A stretch of 64,000 nt of DNA from Arthrobacter subterraneus (lineage in GTDB: Bacteria; Actinomycetota; Actinomycetes; Actinomycetales; Micrococcaceae): contig NZ_FNDT01000011.1 of the NCBI RefSeq assembly GCF_900099735.1, positions 1 through 64,000 on the forward strand, read 5' to 3'. The notes under the pieces are model-generated. The model ran no database searches. It was not told the DNA's origin and saw nothing but the letters and a program-made list of their open reading frames with translations. Each line of letters starts with the position of its first letter. The stretch's first letter is position 1. Of this stretch, positions 29,917 through 39,800 are shown one piece after another. Both the position numbers and the translations under genes were made by a program.

Positions 29917-30756
29917 CTAGGCGAAGTCCGCCGTGGCGGGGTTGGCGCCGATGCGTCCGGCTTCACCCTTGTCGAGTCCGTTGATCGCTGCGATGTCCTC
30001 GTCCGTCAGGGAAACCTCGAGCGCACCCCAGTTCTCGATGATGCGTGATTCAGTGACCGACTTCGGGATGACCACGAGGCCGAGCGCCAGGTGCCAGGCG
30101 AGCACAACCTGGGCGGGGGTGGCACCGCGCTTCTCGGCGATCCCGGCGAGCACGGGGTCTTCCAGCAGACCCTTGCCGGAACCCAGCGGCGACCAGGACT
30201 CGTGCAGGATCCCCTTGTCTGCTTCGAAGGCGCGCAGCTCCGCCTGGTTGAAATACGGGTGGGTCTCGACCTGGTTGATGGCCGGCACCACGCCCGTCTC
30301 GTCGATAATCTCCTGCAGGGCTTCGACGGTGAAGTTCGAGACGCCGATGGAGCGTACACGTCCGCGCTTCTGGAGTTCGATCAACGCCTTCCAGGTATCC
30401 ACGTACTTGCCCCGCTTCGGCTGGAGCCAGTGGATGAGGTAGAGATCCAGGGTCTCAAGACCGAGCCGCTGCATGGATTCCTCGAAGGCGGCCAGCGTGC
30501 TCTCGTAGCCCTGATCGGCGTTCCACAGCTTGGTGGTGATGAACAGCTCCTCGGGGCTCAGCCCCGACGCTTCGATGGCCCGGCCGACGCCTGCCTCATT
30601 GCCGTAGATCTTTGCGGTGTCGATGTGGCGGTAACCCGCCTTGAAAGCGCGCCCGACGACGTCTTCAGCCGTGGCGTCGTCGACCTGCCATACGCCGTAG
30701 CCCAACTGGGGAATGGTGCGGCCGTCGTTGAAGGTGAGGTTGGGTGAGGTGCTCAT
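29917..30756 (-). CDS. Aldo/keto reductase (2,5-diketo-gluconate reductase-like)
   Basis: NADPH-dependent carbonyl reductase, 279 residues. The full catalytic tetrad is visible: Asp46, Tyr51, Lys76 and His109. GYRHIDTAKIYGNE, NQVETHPYF and IPKSVTESRI are the signature patterns of the AKR superfamily (AKR5-like). The physiological substrate is unknown. Monocistronic, bounded by the hairpin downstream. Confidence 0.93.
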   Translation of the reverse strand: MSTSPNLTFNDGRTIPQLGYGVWQVDDATAEDVVGRAFKAGYRHIDTAKIYGNEAGVGRAIEASGLSPEELFITTKLWNADQGYESTLAAFEESMQRLGLETLDLYLIHWLQPKRGKYVDTWKALIELQKRGRVRSIGVSNFTVEALQEIIDETGVVPAINQVETHPYFNQAELRAFEADKGILHESWSPLGSGKGLLEDPVLAGIAEKRGATPAQVVLAWHLALGLVVIPKSVTESRIIENWGALEVSLTDEDIAAINGLDKGEAGRIGANPATADFA

Positions 30757-30822
30757 GTATCCCTTTCGATAACTGATTGCTTCTCCGGACTATGGCAACC
30801 GTGCACCTGCCCGGGAATATTC

Positions 30823-31281
30823 CTACCGTCCGGATCCTGACAGCAAACGTTCAGCTTCGATCACATCTTCGGCAACCACTTCCGCCCGCCGCCGGACGTT
30901 GTCCAGCCCGGCCGAAGCGATCCCCCACCGCTCACCGTCCAACCGCGCCATCGCGGCAGCCTCAGCGGTTGTGGCCAGTGCATTGCCGGCGCGGGAGAGC
31001 GCCCGGTGCACCTGGAGCAACGCTCCCGGAATATCAAGTCCCTCACTCGGATGCTGCGCCTGCGCGGCAATGCAGCACGCCCGCACACGCGGGAGCAACT
31101 GCGCCAGCTCATTGGCGAGGGCGGCCAGATCGTTGTAGACGGCGTCATCCTCCACACCCTCGAGGATCTGGTGGTAACGGTCCAGCCCACGCCGGAACCG
31201 GTCATGGGCACGCCGCCACACCCCCGTACCGAGCTCGGCATCATCCTTGCGGCCCTGCCTGGCCGCCGCGAAAAGCGCCAT
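30823..31281 (-). CDS. Helical protein of unknown function downstream of bpa
   Basis: A 152-residue, mostly helical protein rich in Ala, Leu, Arg and Glu. There is no signal peptide, no transmembrane segment and no catalytic motif that I recognise. Patterns such as ALANELAQLLPRVRACC and ALSRAGNALATTAEAAAMA suggest a four-helix bundle. It starts 6 nt after the bpa stop, so the two are almost certainly cotranscribed and may act together. I do not know a family name. Confidence 0.75.
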   Translation of the reverse strand: MALFAAARQGRKDDAELGTGVWRRAHDRFRRGLDRYHQILEGVEDDAVYNDLAALANELAQLLPRVRACCIAAQAQHPSEGLDIPGALLQVHRALSRAGNALATTAEAAAMARLDGERWGIASAGLDNVRRRAEVVAEDVIEAERLLSGSGR

Positions 31282-31287
31282 GCGGAA

Positions 31288-31926
31288 CTACAGGTACTGG
31301 CCGGGGCCGTGGGTGTCCGGCTTGTGCGCCGGGCCCGGCCGTGCTCCGGGCGCGCGCCGCGGCTCACCGTCCTCGCCCACGATAACGCCGGGCGCAATGA
31401 CGGTTCCGGGAGGAAGCTGCTTCAGCTGAAGCTGGGCGGCAAGCTGCTGGTTGGCCATCTGCTGGGCGGCAAGCGCGGTCTGGATCCCGTGGAAGAGTCC
31501 CTCGAGCCATCCCACCAGCTGTGCCTGCGCAACACGCAGTTCAGCATCAGTAGGAACCGAATCATCAGTGAAGGGCAGGTTGATCCGGTGCAGCTCCTCG
31601 ACCAGCTCCGGAGCGAGCCCGTCCTCGAGCTCACGCACCGAGCGCTCATGGATCTCGGCGAGGCGGCTGCGCCCGGCGTCGTCCAGCGGGGCGCTGCGCA
31701 CTTCCTCAAGCAGCTGCTTCAGCATGGTGCCGATGCGCATCACCTTTGCAGGTTCATCCACCAGCTCGGTCAGCTTGGTGGTCCGGTCCCTGTTGCTGCG
31801 GGAGCCACCGTGGTCATCGTGTTCCGGAAGCCCACGGCCGGGCTCCAGCCTTCCGACGAGGACAGGGCTCTCCTGGTTGCCGGCCGCCTGTTCCGGCGTC
31901 ACGTGATCGGGGTGCTTTTCGGTCAT
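31288..31926 (-). CDS. bpa: Bacterial proteasome activator (Bpa/PafE)
   Basis: ATP-independent ring activator of the actinobacterial 20S proteasome; 212 residues. The C-terminus ends GQYL, the conserved Bpa tail that docks between proteasome alpha subunits and opens the gate. A long helical core (about 50-160, e.g. RIGTMLKQLLEEVR and AQAQLVGWLEGLFHGIQTA) matches the DUF2587 four-helix bundle. The disordered Gly/Pro-rich linker before the tail is also typical. Proteasome genes are not in the window. Confidence 0.88.
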   Translation of the reverse strand: MTEKHPDHVTPEQAAGNQESPVLVGRLEPGRGLPEHDDHGGSRSNRDRTTKLTELVDEPAKVMRIGTMLKQLLEEVRSAPLDDAGRSRLAEIHERSVRELEDGLAPELVEELHRINLPFTDDSVPTDAELRVAQAQLVGWLEGLFHGIQTALAAQQMANQQLAAQLQLKQLPPGTVIAPGVIVGEDGEPRRAPGARPGPAHKPDTHGPGQYL

Positions 31927-31978
31927 AGGTTCATGCTCTCACGCGACCATGGGCGCCGGTGCGGCTCCCCGGCGCGCG

Positions 31979-32233
31979 TCAGTCCGCCTCTTCCCTGTCA
32001 GCGAGCTCTTCCTCACGGCCTTCCCGGTACTCCCCGCCCGGGCTGACGCCGGGGACGCGCTGCCCTGCGTTGAGCTGCCCGGAAGTGAAGTGGTCTCCTG
32101 AAAATTCGGGACCGCCGTCGTTCTCTTCCGTGGGCGCGTTGACGTCCTCACGGAGGTGCTCTTCTTCCGACTCTGCCTCCGGAGAAGGCGCGCCGATGTC
32201 TTCGCGGAGGTGTTCCGGCAGGTTCTCAGTCAT
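31979..32233 (-). CDS. Small acidic protein with an internal repeat
   Basis: An 84-residue, very acidic, probably disordered protein. The segment LPEHLREDIGAPSPE is repeated as EEEHLREDVNAPTEE about 18 residues later. GGTGGA precedes the ATG. No membrane segment or known domain. It lies between bpa and the cstA group, in the same direction, and ends 52 nt before the bpa start. No function assigned. Confidence 0.6.
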   Translation of the reverse strand: MTENLPEHLREDIGAPSPEAESEEEHLREDVNAPTEENDGGPEFSGDHFTSGQLNAGQRVPGVSPGGEYREGREEELADREEAD

Positions 32234-32284
32234 TCCACCAGCAAACCACGGCCGGCGGTGGGCCCGCCAGAGCGTCGGTACACA

Positions 32285-32322
32285 GATAGGGCGGGCACGA
32301 CCGCAGTCGAGCCCGCCCTATC
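32285..32322. terminator. Hairpin after the ybdD-type gene
   Basis: A 12-bp perfect stem GATAGGGCGGGC/GCCCGCCCTATC (32285-32296 with 32311-32322); the loop adds CGAC/GTCG. It lies 18 nt past the stop of the cstA operon on the minus strand. Confidence 0.8.
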
Positions 32323-32339
32323 AGCACCGGTGTGCAGCC

Positions 32340-32516
32340 CTAGCAGCAGCGTCCCTCAGGGTGTGCGTCCTGGCGGTCCGTTTTGTCCCGCCAGAACTGG
32401 CGCTCCGTCATGGGTGCCTCGCTGCTGTGCGTCGAGGCGTGGTGGTCAAGGTATTGCTGATACGCGTTCTCTCCCATCACACCCTTGAAGAGCCAGATCA
32501 GCTCTTTGACGCTCAT
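32340..32516 (-). CDS. YbdD/YjiX-family small protein
   Basis: A 58-residue protein ([19 protein letters not shown]..., ending HPEGRCC) recognised as YbdD/YjiX family (DUF466). It shows the conserved GENAYQQYLDHH and MTERQFWRD patterns and a C-terminal CC. The start overlaps the cstA stop by one base (TGATG). This small gene follows cstA in many bacteria, including E. coli, where the family is needed for pyruvate uptake by the CstA/BtsT-type transporters. It is short enough to be missed by a 60-residue cutoff. Confidence 0.92.
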   Translation of the reverse strand: MSVKELIWLFKGVMGENAYQQYLDHHASTHSSEAPMTERQFWRDKTDRQDAHPEGRCC

Positions 32517-34813
32517 CAGTGACCTGCCCGCGCCGGCTTCTTGTCATGCGGGAGGTTGGCCCACTGCGCTTCGAGTTCCTTCTCGGCCGGAGTTGCAATG
32601 AGGCCTGCCGGGGCGAAGGTGCGCGAGGGAACTGCGGGATCCTCGGCGCTCGGCCCACCGCCTGTGCGGTACGCCCTGACAGTTGCCATGATTGCCGTGG
32701 CGATCACGATGATCGCCAGCGTCACGAAGAGGATGGACAGCGTTCCCTGGATGAAGGTATTGCGGACCACCTTCTCCATCGCCTCCACGGTGGCGGCGTT
32801 GCCGAAGCTCTGCTCCCCTGCGGCCAGCGCATTGCGGAAAGCCATGTGGTTGGCCCAGTAGCCGACGGTGGGCACCGGGGAGAAGATCTTCAGGAACGAC
32901 GCCGTAATGGTCACCACTGCTGCAAACGCCAGCGGCAGGGCGGGAATCCACAGGTACTTGAAGGCACCCTTCTTGGCGCAGATCGCCATGCAGACGGCCA
33001 GCGCAATGGCTGCCAGGAGCTGGTTGGCAATACCGAACAGCGGGAACAGCGTGTTGATGCCGCCCAGCGGATCGGTGACGCCCATGATCAGGATGGCCCC
33101 CCACCCCGCGACCATGATCGCTGTGCAGATCCAGGCGCCTACCCGCCAGGAGGTGTCCTTGAACTTCGGCACGAAGTTACCGATGGTGTCCTGCAGCATG
33201 AACCGTGCGACGCGGGTTCCGGCGTCGACCGCGGTCAGGATGAAGAGTGCCTCGAACATGATGGCGAAGTGGTACCAGAACGCCATCATGCCGGCGCCGC
33301 CGAAGAGGCCCTGCATGATCTGGGCAATGCCTACTGCGAGAGTCGGCGCACCGCCGGTACGGGAGACAATCGACTCCTCACCCACGTTGTTGGCGAGCGT
33401 ACTCAGAGCCTCCGGTGCGAGGTTTACCCCGGTCAGGCCCAGGCCGTTGACGAAGGCGACGGCGCCCTCGATGGTTCCTCCTGTGGCCGCGGCCGAGGAG
33501 TTCATCGCGAAGTAGATGCCGCGGTCGATCGACAGCGCCGCCACCAGAGCCATGATCGCCACAAAGGACTCCATGAGCATTCCGCCGTAACCGATAAACC
33601 GGGTCTGGCGTTCCTTCTCGATCATTTTCGGTGTGGTTCCGGAGGCGATCAGGGCGTGGAAGCCGGAGAGCGCACCACAGGCGATTGTCACGAACAGGAA
33701 CGGGAAGAGGGTTCCCGGAACAACGGGTCCGTCGGCCCGCGAGGCGAATTCGCTGACCGCAGGAACGCTGATTTCCGGGCGGGTGATCACAATTGCCACG
33801 GCCAGCATGACAATCGTGCCGATCTTCATGAAGGTGGAGAGGTAGTCGCGGGGGGCGAGCAGGAGCCACACCGGCAGGACTGCCGCGATGAAGCCGTAGA
33901 TGATGATGCCCCACGCGATGGTGACCCTGTCGAGCGTGAAGAGGGCAACGCCCCACTCGGTCTCGGCGATCCAGCCACCCGCAACGATTGCGAGCATCAA
34001 CAGCGCGAATCCAATGAGGGATACCTCGGACACTTTGCCGGGACGGAGGTAGCGCAGGTAGACGCCCATGAACAGTGCGATGGGGATGGTCATCGACACG
34101 GAGAACACACCCCACGGGCTTTCCCCGAGAGCGTTGACCACAACAAGAGCCAGGATCGCCACGATGATGATCATGATGGTGAGCGTTGCGATCAGGGCGG
34201 CGGTGCCGCCGATTAGGCCGAGCTCTTCACGCGCCATCTGGCCGAGTGACCGCCCGCCGCGGCGCATGGAGAAGAACATGACCAGGTAGTCCTGGACCGC
34301 GCCGGCGAAGATCACGCCGATGACGATCCACATGGTTCCGGGCAGATAACCCATCTGGGCAGCAAGTACGGGACCCACGAGCGGGCCGGCTCCGGCGATC
34401 GCTGCGAAGTGATGGCCGTAGAGCACACGGCGGTCGGTAGAGGCGAAGTCCTTGCCGTCGGCCTTGTATTCGGCGGGGGTGGCGCGCCGGTCGTTGGGCC
34501 GCAGGAGCTTGCGTTCGATGAATTTGGAGTAGAACCGGTAGGCGATGAGGTAGCTGCAGACGGCTGCGAATACAAACCACATCGCGTTGACCGTCTCGCC
34601 GCGGACAATGGCAAGCACCGTCCAGCTCACGCCGCCGAGCAGGGCTATACCCACCCAGACTGCAATCTTCAGCGGCGTCCAGCCGCCATCTTCCTTGTCC
34701 GCATCGACAGCAGTCGGCGGCAGATCCGGATCCTGGAGGAGGACGTCGGCGTCCTCATTCCGTTGGACGCGGCTCGCCCCCGCCTGTCCGCGACCAGATT
34801 CGTTCTCACTCAT
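32516..34813 (-). CDS. cstA: Carbon starvation protein CstA, pyruvate/peptide transporter
   Basis: Polytopic inner-membrane transporter; 765 residues with many hydrophobic helices after a 45-residue hydrophilic N-terminus. Family signatures are [33 protein letters not shown] and [19 protein letters not shown]. coli relatives import pyruvate and were earlier linked to peptide uptake. AAGGGAG lies 6 nt before the ATG. Followed by the overlapping ybdD-type gene. A GTGAGT/ACTCAC inverted repeat lies just upstream and may be a control site. Confidence 0.95.
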   Translation of the reverse strand: MSENESGRGQAGASRVQRNEDADVLLQDPDLPPTAVDADKEDGGWTPLKIAVWVGIALLGGVSWTVLAIVRGETVNAMWFVFAAVCSYLIAYRFYSKFIERKLLRPNDRRATPAEYKADGKDFASTDRRVLYGHHFAAIAGAGPLVGPVLAAQMGYLPGTMWIVIGVIFAGAVQDYLVMFFSMRRGGRSLGQMAREELGLIGGTAALIATLTIMIIIVAILALVVVNALGESPWGVFSVSMTIPIALFMGVYLRYLRPGKVSEVSLIGFALLMLAIVAGGWIAETEWGVALFTLDRVTIAWGIIIYGFIAAVLPVWLLLAPRDYLSTFMKIGTIVMLAVAIVITRPEISVPAVSEFASRADGPVVPGTLFPFLFVTIACGALSGFHALIASGTTPKMIEKERQTRFIGYGGMLMESFVAIMALVAALSIDRGIYFAMNSSAAATGGTIEGAVAFVNGLGLTGVNLAPEALSTLANNVGEESIVSRTGGAPTLAVGIAQIMQGLFGGAGMMAFWYHFAIMFEALFILTAVDAGTRVARFMLQDTIGNFVPKFKDTSWRVGAWICTAIMVAGWGAILIMGVTDPLGGINTLFPLFGIANQLLAAIALAVCMAICAKKGAFKYLWIPALPLAFAAVVTITASFLKIFSPVPTVGYWANHMAFRNALAAGEQSFGNAATVEAMEKVVRNTFIQGTLSILFVTLAIIVIATAIMATVRAYRTGGGPSAEDPAVPSRTFAPAGLIATPAEKELEAQWANLPHDKKPARAGH

Positions 34814-34828
34814 GGCGCTCCCTTATAT

Positions 34829-34846
34829 GTGAGTGGCTTAACTCAC
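34829..34846. promoter_or_regulatory. Inverted repeat upstream of cstA
   Basis: GTGAGT-N6-ACTCAC, a perfect 6-bp-arm inverted repeat, 16 bp upstream of the cstA ATG. It resembles a CRP half-site pair, but the TGTGA/TCACT spacing is 10 rather than 6, so it is not a standard CRP site. Its position close to the start suggests repression if it is an operator. Confidence 0.4.
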
Positions 34847-34945
34847 TGAAAGTAGCAGTGCCACGAGTGCTGCGTCACAGAGTTTGCACAGAGGAGGCGT
34901 GCAATCGCCAAACGGCTGTTTCCATGAGCCAAACGGCTTGCGCAG

Positions 34946-35185
34946 CTAGTGGCTGGGATCGTCCCTGCCGTCGCGGGAATTCGAGCCCTCACTCAGGCTG
35001 GAGTGGGTCTCGGTCTGCGGATCCGGACCGTCCTCAGCGGTGTCGCGGGGACTGCTCTGGACTCCGTCATTGACCTGATCGGCGAGGTTTTCCGCCCAGC
35101 TTTCCGCAGCGCGCTCCAGGCCCGACTCTTCATCTCCGGCCCGCGATACGCCGTCCGGCTCGCCGTCTGCCCTGTGCTTGGCCAT
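34946..35185 (-). CDS. Small hydrophilic protein of unknown function
   Basis: A 79-residue hydrophilic, acidic protein (MAKHRADGEPDGVSRAG...), predicted disordered. A very good ribosome binding site, AAGGAGG, lies 5 nt before the ATG, which is the main support that it is expressed. No known domain, no membrane segment. It lies between the quinone oxidoreductase and cstA genes on the same strand. The 34814-34945 gap downstream holds only the cstA promoter region. Confidence 0.65.
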   Translation of the reverse strand: MAKHRADGEPDGVSRAGDEESGLERAAESWAENLADQVNDGVQSSPRDTAEDGPDPQTETHSSLSEGSNSRDGRDDPSH

Positions 35186-35254
35186 GGTTTCCTCCTTGGA
35201 ATTACGGTGGGTGCTAGCTTGTCATACCACCCGGAATCCACAAAGCAGACCCTG

Positions 35255-36235
35255 TCATGCCTCCTGCACGCTCAGCAGGATTTTTCCCGTGTGCTGCCCG
35301 GAGTCGAAGTACCGGTGCGCCTCAACCACCTCGGCCAGCGGGAACGTCCGATCGACGGGTACGGAAATGGTCCCGTCCGAAATGAGCGGCCAGACATGCT
35401 GGTAGACGCCCGCCATGATGGACGACTTCTCCTCCACAGGACGCGAACGCAACGTGGTCCCGGTGACCGACGCCCGCCTGGCCATCAGCGCGCCCAGATC
35501 AAGTTCGGCTTTGGCGCCTCCCTGCAGTCCGATGACGACGAGCCGACCACCGGTTGCCAGCGCCTTCACGTTACGGCTGAGGTATTTGGCGCCGACGACG
35601 TCGAGAATGACGTCCACTCCCCGCCCGCCCGTGGCCGCGTCCACCTCGGCAACGAAGTCCTGCTCCCGATAGTTCACGCACACCTCCGCACCGAGGGAAC
35701 GGGCAAACTCCAGCTTCTCCGCGGTACCCGCGGTCACGATTGTCCGCGCTCCCCACGCCTGTGCGAGCTGGATGGCCATGGTGCCGATCCCCCCGGTTGC
35801 GCCGTGAACCAGAACGGTTTCACCGCGGCGCAGCCCGGCAGTCAGGATCAGGTTCGAGTAGACGGTCGCGGCCACTTCCGGCAGCCCGGCGGCTGCTGCG
35901 AGGTCCACTCCGGCAGGCACCGGCAGCACCTGACCGGCAGGCGCCGCAACCTGTTCCGCGTAACCACCGCCCGCGAGAAGCGCCACCACCGCGTCACCGG
36001 GCCGGAAGTCGGAGGTGCCCGCATCGGCAATCCTCCCCGAAACCTCCAGCCCGGGATATTCGGAAGCGCCGGGCGGCGGCGGGTACACGCCCCTGCGCTG
36101 CTGGACGTCGGCACGGTTGAGGCCTGCAGCAACAACGTCGATGAGGACATCACCGGCCCCTGGGCGCGGGGGCTCCACTTCGGTCACCTCGAGAACATCC
36201 GGCTCGCCGGACTTTCGCAGCACTACGGCTTTCAT
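35255..36235 (-). CDS. NAD(P)H-quinone oxidoreductase, zinc-independent MDR (PIG3-like)
   Basis: Medium-chain dehydrogenase/reductase without the zinc ligands, 326 residues from ATG 36235 (MKAVVLRKSG), with GGAAGGA 5 nt upstream. Motifs are GLNRADVQQRRGVYPPPPGAS (quinone oxidoreductase/PIG3 type), EYPGLEVSG and the NADPH-binding VHGATGGIG near 146. Probably reduces quinones or enones in the cytoplasm. A 20-residue upstream extension (MQSRLHK...) is in frame but rejected for lack of family character. Confidence 0.92.
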   Translation of the reverse strand: MKAVVLRKSGEPDVLEVTEVEPPRPGAGDVLIDVVAAGLNRADVQQRRGVYPPPPGASEYPGLEVSGRIADAGTSDFRPGDAVVALLAGGGYAEQVAAPAGQVLPVPAGVDLAAAAGLPEVAATVYSNLILTAGLRRGETVLVHGATGGIGTMAIQLAQAWGARTIVTAGTAEKLEFARSLGAEVCVNYREQDFVAEVDAATGGRGVDVILDVVGAKYLSRNVKALATGGRLVVIGLQGGAKAELDLGALMARRASVTGTTLRSRPVEEKSSIMAGVYQHVWPLISDGTISVPVDRTFPLAEVVEAHRYFDSGQHTGKILLSVQEA

Positions 36236-36314
36236 TGTTTCCTTCCCGGGAGTTGCCCTGCGGGTTTTGGGAGTTTTGTGCAGCCTGCTCTGCATGAAAC
36301 ACTATTCCCCGTAG

Positions 36315-36402
36315 GGAAGGTTGTCCGAGCGGCCGAAGGAGCTGGTCTTGAAAACCAGTGGGCGGTAACCCCGCCTCAAGGGTTCGAATCCCTTACCTTC
36401 CG
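36315..36402 (+). tRNA. tRNA-Ser (anticodon TGA)
   Basis: An 88-nt class II tRNA. Acceptor GGAAGGT pairs with ACCTTCC, anticodon loop TCTTGAAAA with CTGG/CCAG stem ends, a long variable arm (TGGGCGGTAACCCCGCCTC region) and T-arm AGGGTTCGAATCCCT. Anticodon TGA reads TCA (Ser). No encoded CCA. Confidence 0.97.
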
Positions 36403-36426
36403 CATTGAGCCTGAGCCGGCTCACCC

Positions 36427-36467
36427 GTTGCACCCCGTTCCGGAAGGATCGGGGTGCAACTGCTTTT
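36427..36467 (+). terminator. Terminator of tRNA-Ser(TGA)
   Basis: An 11-bp perfect stem GTTGCACCCCG/CGGGGTGCAAC (36427-36437 with 36450-36460), then a short T-run (TGCTTTT). Confidence 0.85.
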
Positions 36468-36872
36468 AATGAGCCGAATCCCGGGATGAGAAGCCTTTTC
36501 GGCGACACGGACACCGGGCCCCTCACCGGAACACTCCGGGACTCCAACAAATAGTTTCCAACGGCAAGCAGTCGTGTTTGAATGTGCTCGGCGCCTGATG
36601 TGTCCTGCATCACTAATGGGGTGGAGTGGGACAGGGCGCCAAGTCCGATACCACCGGGCCGACGATGGGAAATTCCGTTGATGGTCTCAACCCGGCTGAT
36701 CTGTTCCCCGCAGGGTAACCACCCGTTCGCTGCGGCGTGCTTGGCTTGCCGCGGCCGGAATGTCACCGACGAATCCTATTGTCACTTTCGTGGCCAGTTC
36801 CGCGGAGGCGCAAGCCGCTGCGGGCATCACTCGCGGCCGTAACCCGGCCAAAGCCAAGGAGAAACAGTACGA
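36468..36872 (+). other. Intergenic region upstream of the secreted nuclease
   Basis: About 400 bp with no supported gene. It must hold the promoter of the following nuclease gene. Two GTCAC words (36762 and 36781) lie 19 bp apart, which does not fit the 11-bp periodicity of a PhoP box. Several overlapping reading frames here are short and show no family features. Confidence 0.5.
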
Positions 36873-39800
36873 ATGAAAAATTCGTGGAGGGGCGCGCTGT
36901 GCTCAGCGCTTTCGGTGGGGCTACTCGCTTCCCCGGTGGCGTTCCTGCCAGCCAGCGCAGAGGAAACAGTCGGGCCGCAGGCGGGCACCGGCGTCGTCAT
37001 CAATGAGGCATACGTCAACGGGGGCAGCGCAAACGCGCCGTTCACCCACAAGTTTGTTGAGCTGGCCAACACCACTGATGCTCCGGTGAGCCTCGACGGC
37101 TGGTCGCTGCAGTACCGCTCGGCGACGGGGAGCGCCGCACCAACCGGGGTCGCCGTGTTGAGGGGCACCATTCCCGCGAACGGGACCTACCTGGTTCAGG
37201 GGTCCAGCAACGGATCCGCAGGATCCGCGTTGCCGGCGCCTGACCTGTCCTCCTCCCTGAACTTCAGCGGCACAAGCGGAACCATCGTCCTGTCCAACCA
37301 GTCCACCGCGGTGACCCCGCTGGCTGTCGGGTCGGTGACGGGAGCTCCCGGCGTGGTTGACCTGCTGGGCTACGGCTCGTCCAACACCTATGAGACCAGC
37401 GGCGAGGAAGGTCCCGGCGGCACCGGCAACCCGCTCTCCATGAACCGTTCCGGCGGTGTCGATACCGACAACAATCAGGTGGACTTCAGCGCGCTCGACG
37501 CCGTGACGCCCACCAATGCCGCTGGTGAAACGGCGGATAACGAGCCGGAACCCGAGCCCCAGCCGCCGGCCCCCGGCCAGGTAGTGCCGATTGACCAGAT
37601 TCAGGGAACGGGCACAGCCACCCCCTATGCGGGACAGGTTGTGACCACCCGTGGAGTTGTGACCGCTGCCTACCCTTCCGGCGGCTTTGACGGCTACTAC
37701 CTCCAGACTGCCGGGACAGGAGGGGACCTGGGCTCTGATCACGCGGCCTCCGACGGCATCTTCATCTACTCTCCGGCTACTGTCGCGGAGGTTGCGGTCG
37801 GCGACTTCGTCGAGGTGACCGGAACGGCAGGGGAATACTTCGACCTTTCGCAGATCACGGTCCCCGCCGGCGGCATGACCAAACCGGCTGAACCTGCCGA
37901 GGCGGTCAAGGCGGCCGCCGTTGCCTACCCTGCCGACGACGCCGGACGCGAAGCACTCGAGGGGATGCTCGTCCAGCCGACCTCCGGCTTCACGGTTTCA
38001 GACAACTACGCGCTGAACCAGTATGGGGAAATCACGCTCGCCGTCGGAGACACTCCGCTGGTCCAGCCAACCGAAATCGCTCCGCCTGGGACCGCCGGTA
38101 ACGCGGCCGTCGCGGCGGACAACGCCGCGCGGCGGGTGAAGCTCGACGACGGCGCCACCACCAATTTCCTCTCCGCTGCGAACATGGACCAGCCGCTGCC
38201 GTACCTCACACCGGAGCAGCCGGTACGGGTCAACTCGTCGGCAACCTTCACGGCGCCCGTTGTTCTCGACTTCCGCAACAGCTCCTGGAAATTCCAGCCG
38301 CTGACCGCCCTTACCGCCGCGAACGCCGCGGCGGTCCAGCCGGTCACGTTCGAGGGCACGCGTCCTGAGGTGCCCGCGAACGTCGGCGGAAACGTGAAGA
38401 TCGCATCCTTCAACGTGTTGAACTACTTCACCACCACCGGCGATCAGCTCACCGGGTGCACCTATTACCAGGACCGCGACGGCAATCCCGTTACTGTCCG
38501 GGGCGGCTGTGACGCCCGCGGTGCAGCGAACGCGGAGAATCTTGAGCGGCAGGAAGCGAAGATCGTCGCGGCGATCAACGGTCTCGGCGCCGACGTTGTC
38601 TCCCTGGAGGAAATCGAAAATTCGGCCAGGTTCGGGAAGGACCGGGACGAGGCACTCGCCACGCTGACAGCCGCACTGAATGAGGCTGCCCCGGGAGTCT
38701 GGGACTACGTCCGCTCGCCCGCTGAACGGCCTGCCGTCGAGGATGAGGATTTCATCCGCACGGCCTTCATCTACAAGGTGGCGGCAGTGGAGCCTGTCGG
38801 GGAGTCAGTCATCCTGAATGACAACGTGGCCTTCTCAAACGCACGCAAGCCGCTCGCCCAGTCCTTCACTGTTGCCGGCGGGGACGCGTCCACCAGATTC
38901 CTGGTGATCGCCAACCACTTCAAATCGAAGGGATCGGGCTCCGATGAGAACGCTGACCAGGGCGACGGCCAGGGCGCATCCAATGCAGACCGGATTGAGC
39001 AGGCAACGGCGCTCGTGGCGTTCGCCGACCGAATGAAGTCCGAGGCGGGCACCGACAAGGTTTTCCTCGCCGGTGACTTCAACTCCTACTCGGCCGAGGA
39101 CCCGATGCAGGTTCTCTATGACGCGGGCTACATCAACCAGGGCGGCAAGACCGAGGGCTACTCCTACGTCTTCTCGGGACTTGTAGGTTCCCTCGACCAC
39201 ATCCTCGCCTCCCCCGCAGCCGATGCAACGGTTTCCGGCGTGGACGTGTGGAGCATCAACGCTGTTGAGTCCGTGGCGCTTGAGTACAGCCGCTACAACT
39301 ACAACGCAACGAACTTCTACGCGCCGAACCAGTTCAGGGCAAGCGACCACGATCCGGTGATCGTGGGGCTGGACCTCGCACCGGCGGACTCCACCACCGA
39401 GCTCAACCTGATGGGAATCAACGATTTCCACGGGCGGATCGACTCGAACACCGTGAAGTTGGCGGGCACCATCGAGGAACTGCGCGCGCAGTACGGTGAA
39501 GAGAACTCACTGTTCCTCTCCGCCGGGGATAACATCGGAGCTTCCCTCTTCGCCTCCTCGGTAGCGAAGGACCAGCCCACTCTCGACGTCCTCAACGCGC
39601 TGGACCTCCGAGCCTCAGCGGTGGGCAACCACGAGTTCGACGGCGGCTTCGAGGACCTGGACGGCCGGGTGGCCGACGCCGCAGAGTTCCCCTACCTCGG
39701 CGCCAACGTCTACCTCAAGGGAACCAACACTCCCGCGCTCGAGGAATATGGGATCGTGACCGTTGGCGGCATTGATGTGGCTGTCATCGGTGCTGTCACG

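Noticed and set aside
36762-36785. Possible Pho box before the secreted nuclease (two GTCAC words)
   Set aside because: Spacing of 19 bp does not fit the 11- or 22-bp repeat geometry of PhoP boxes.
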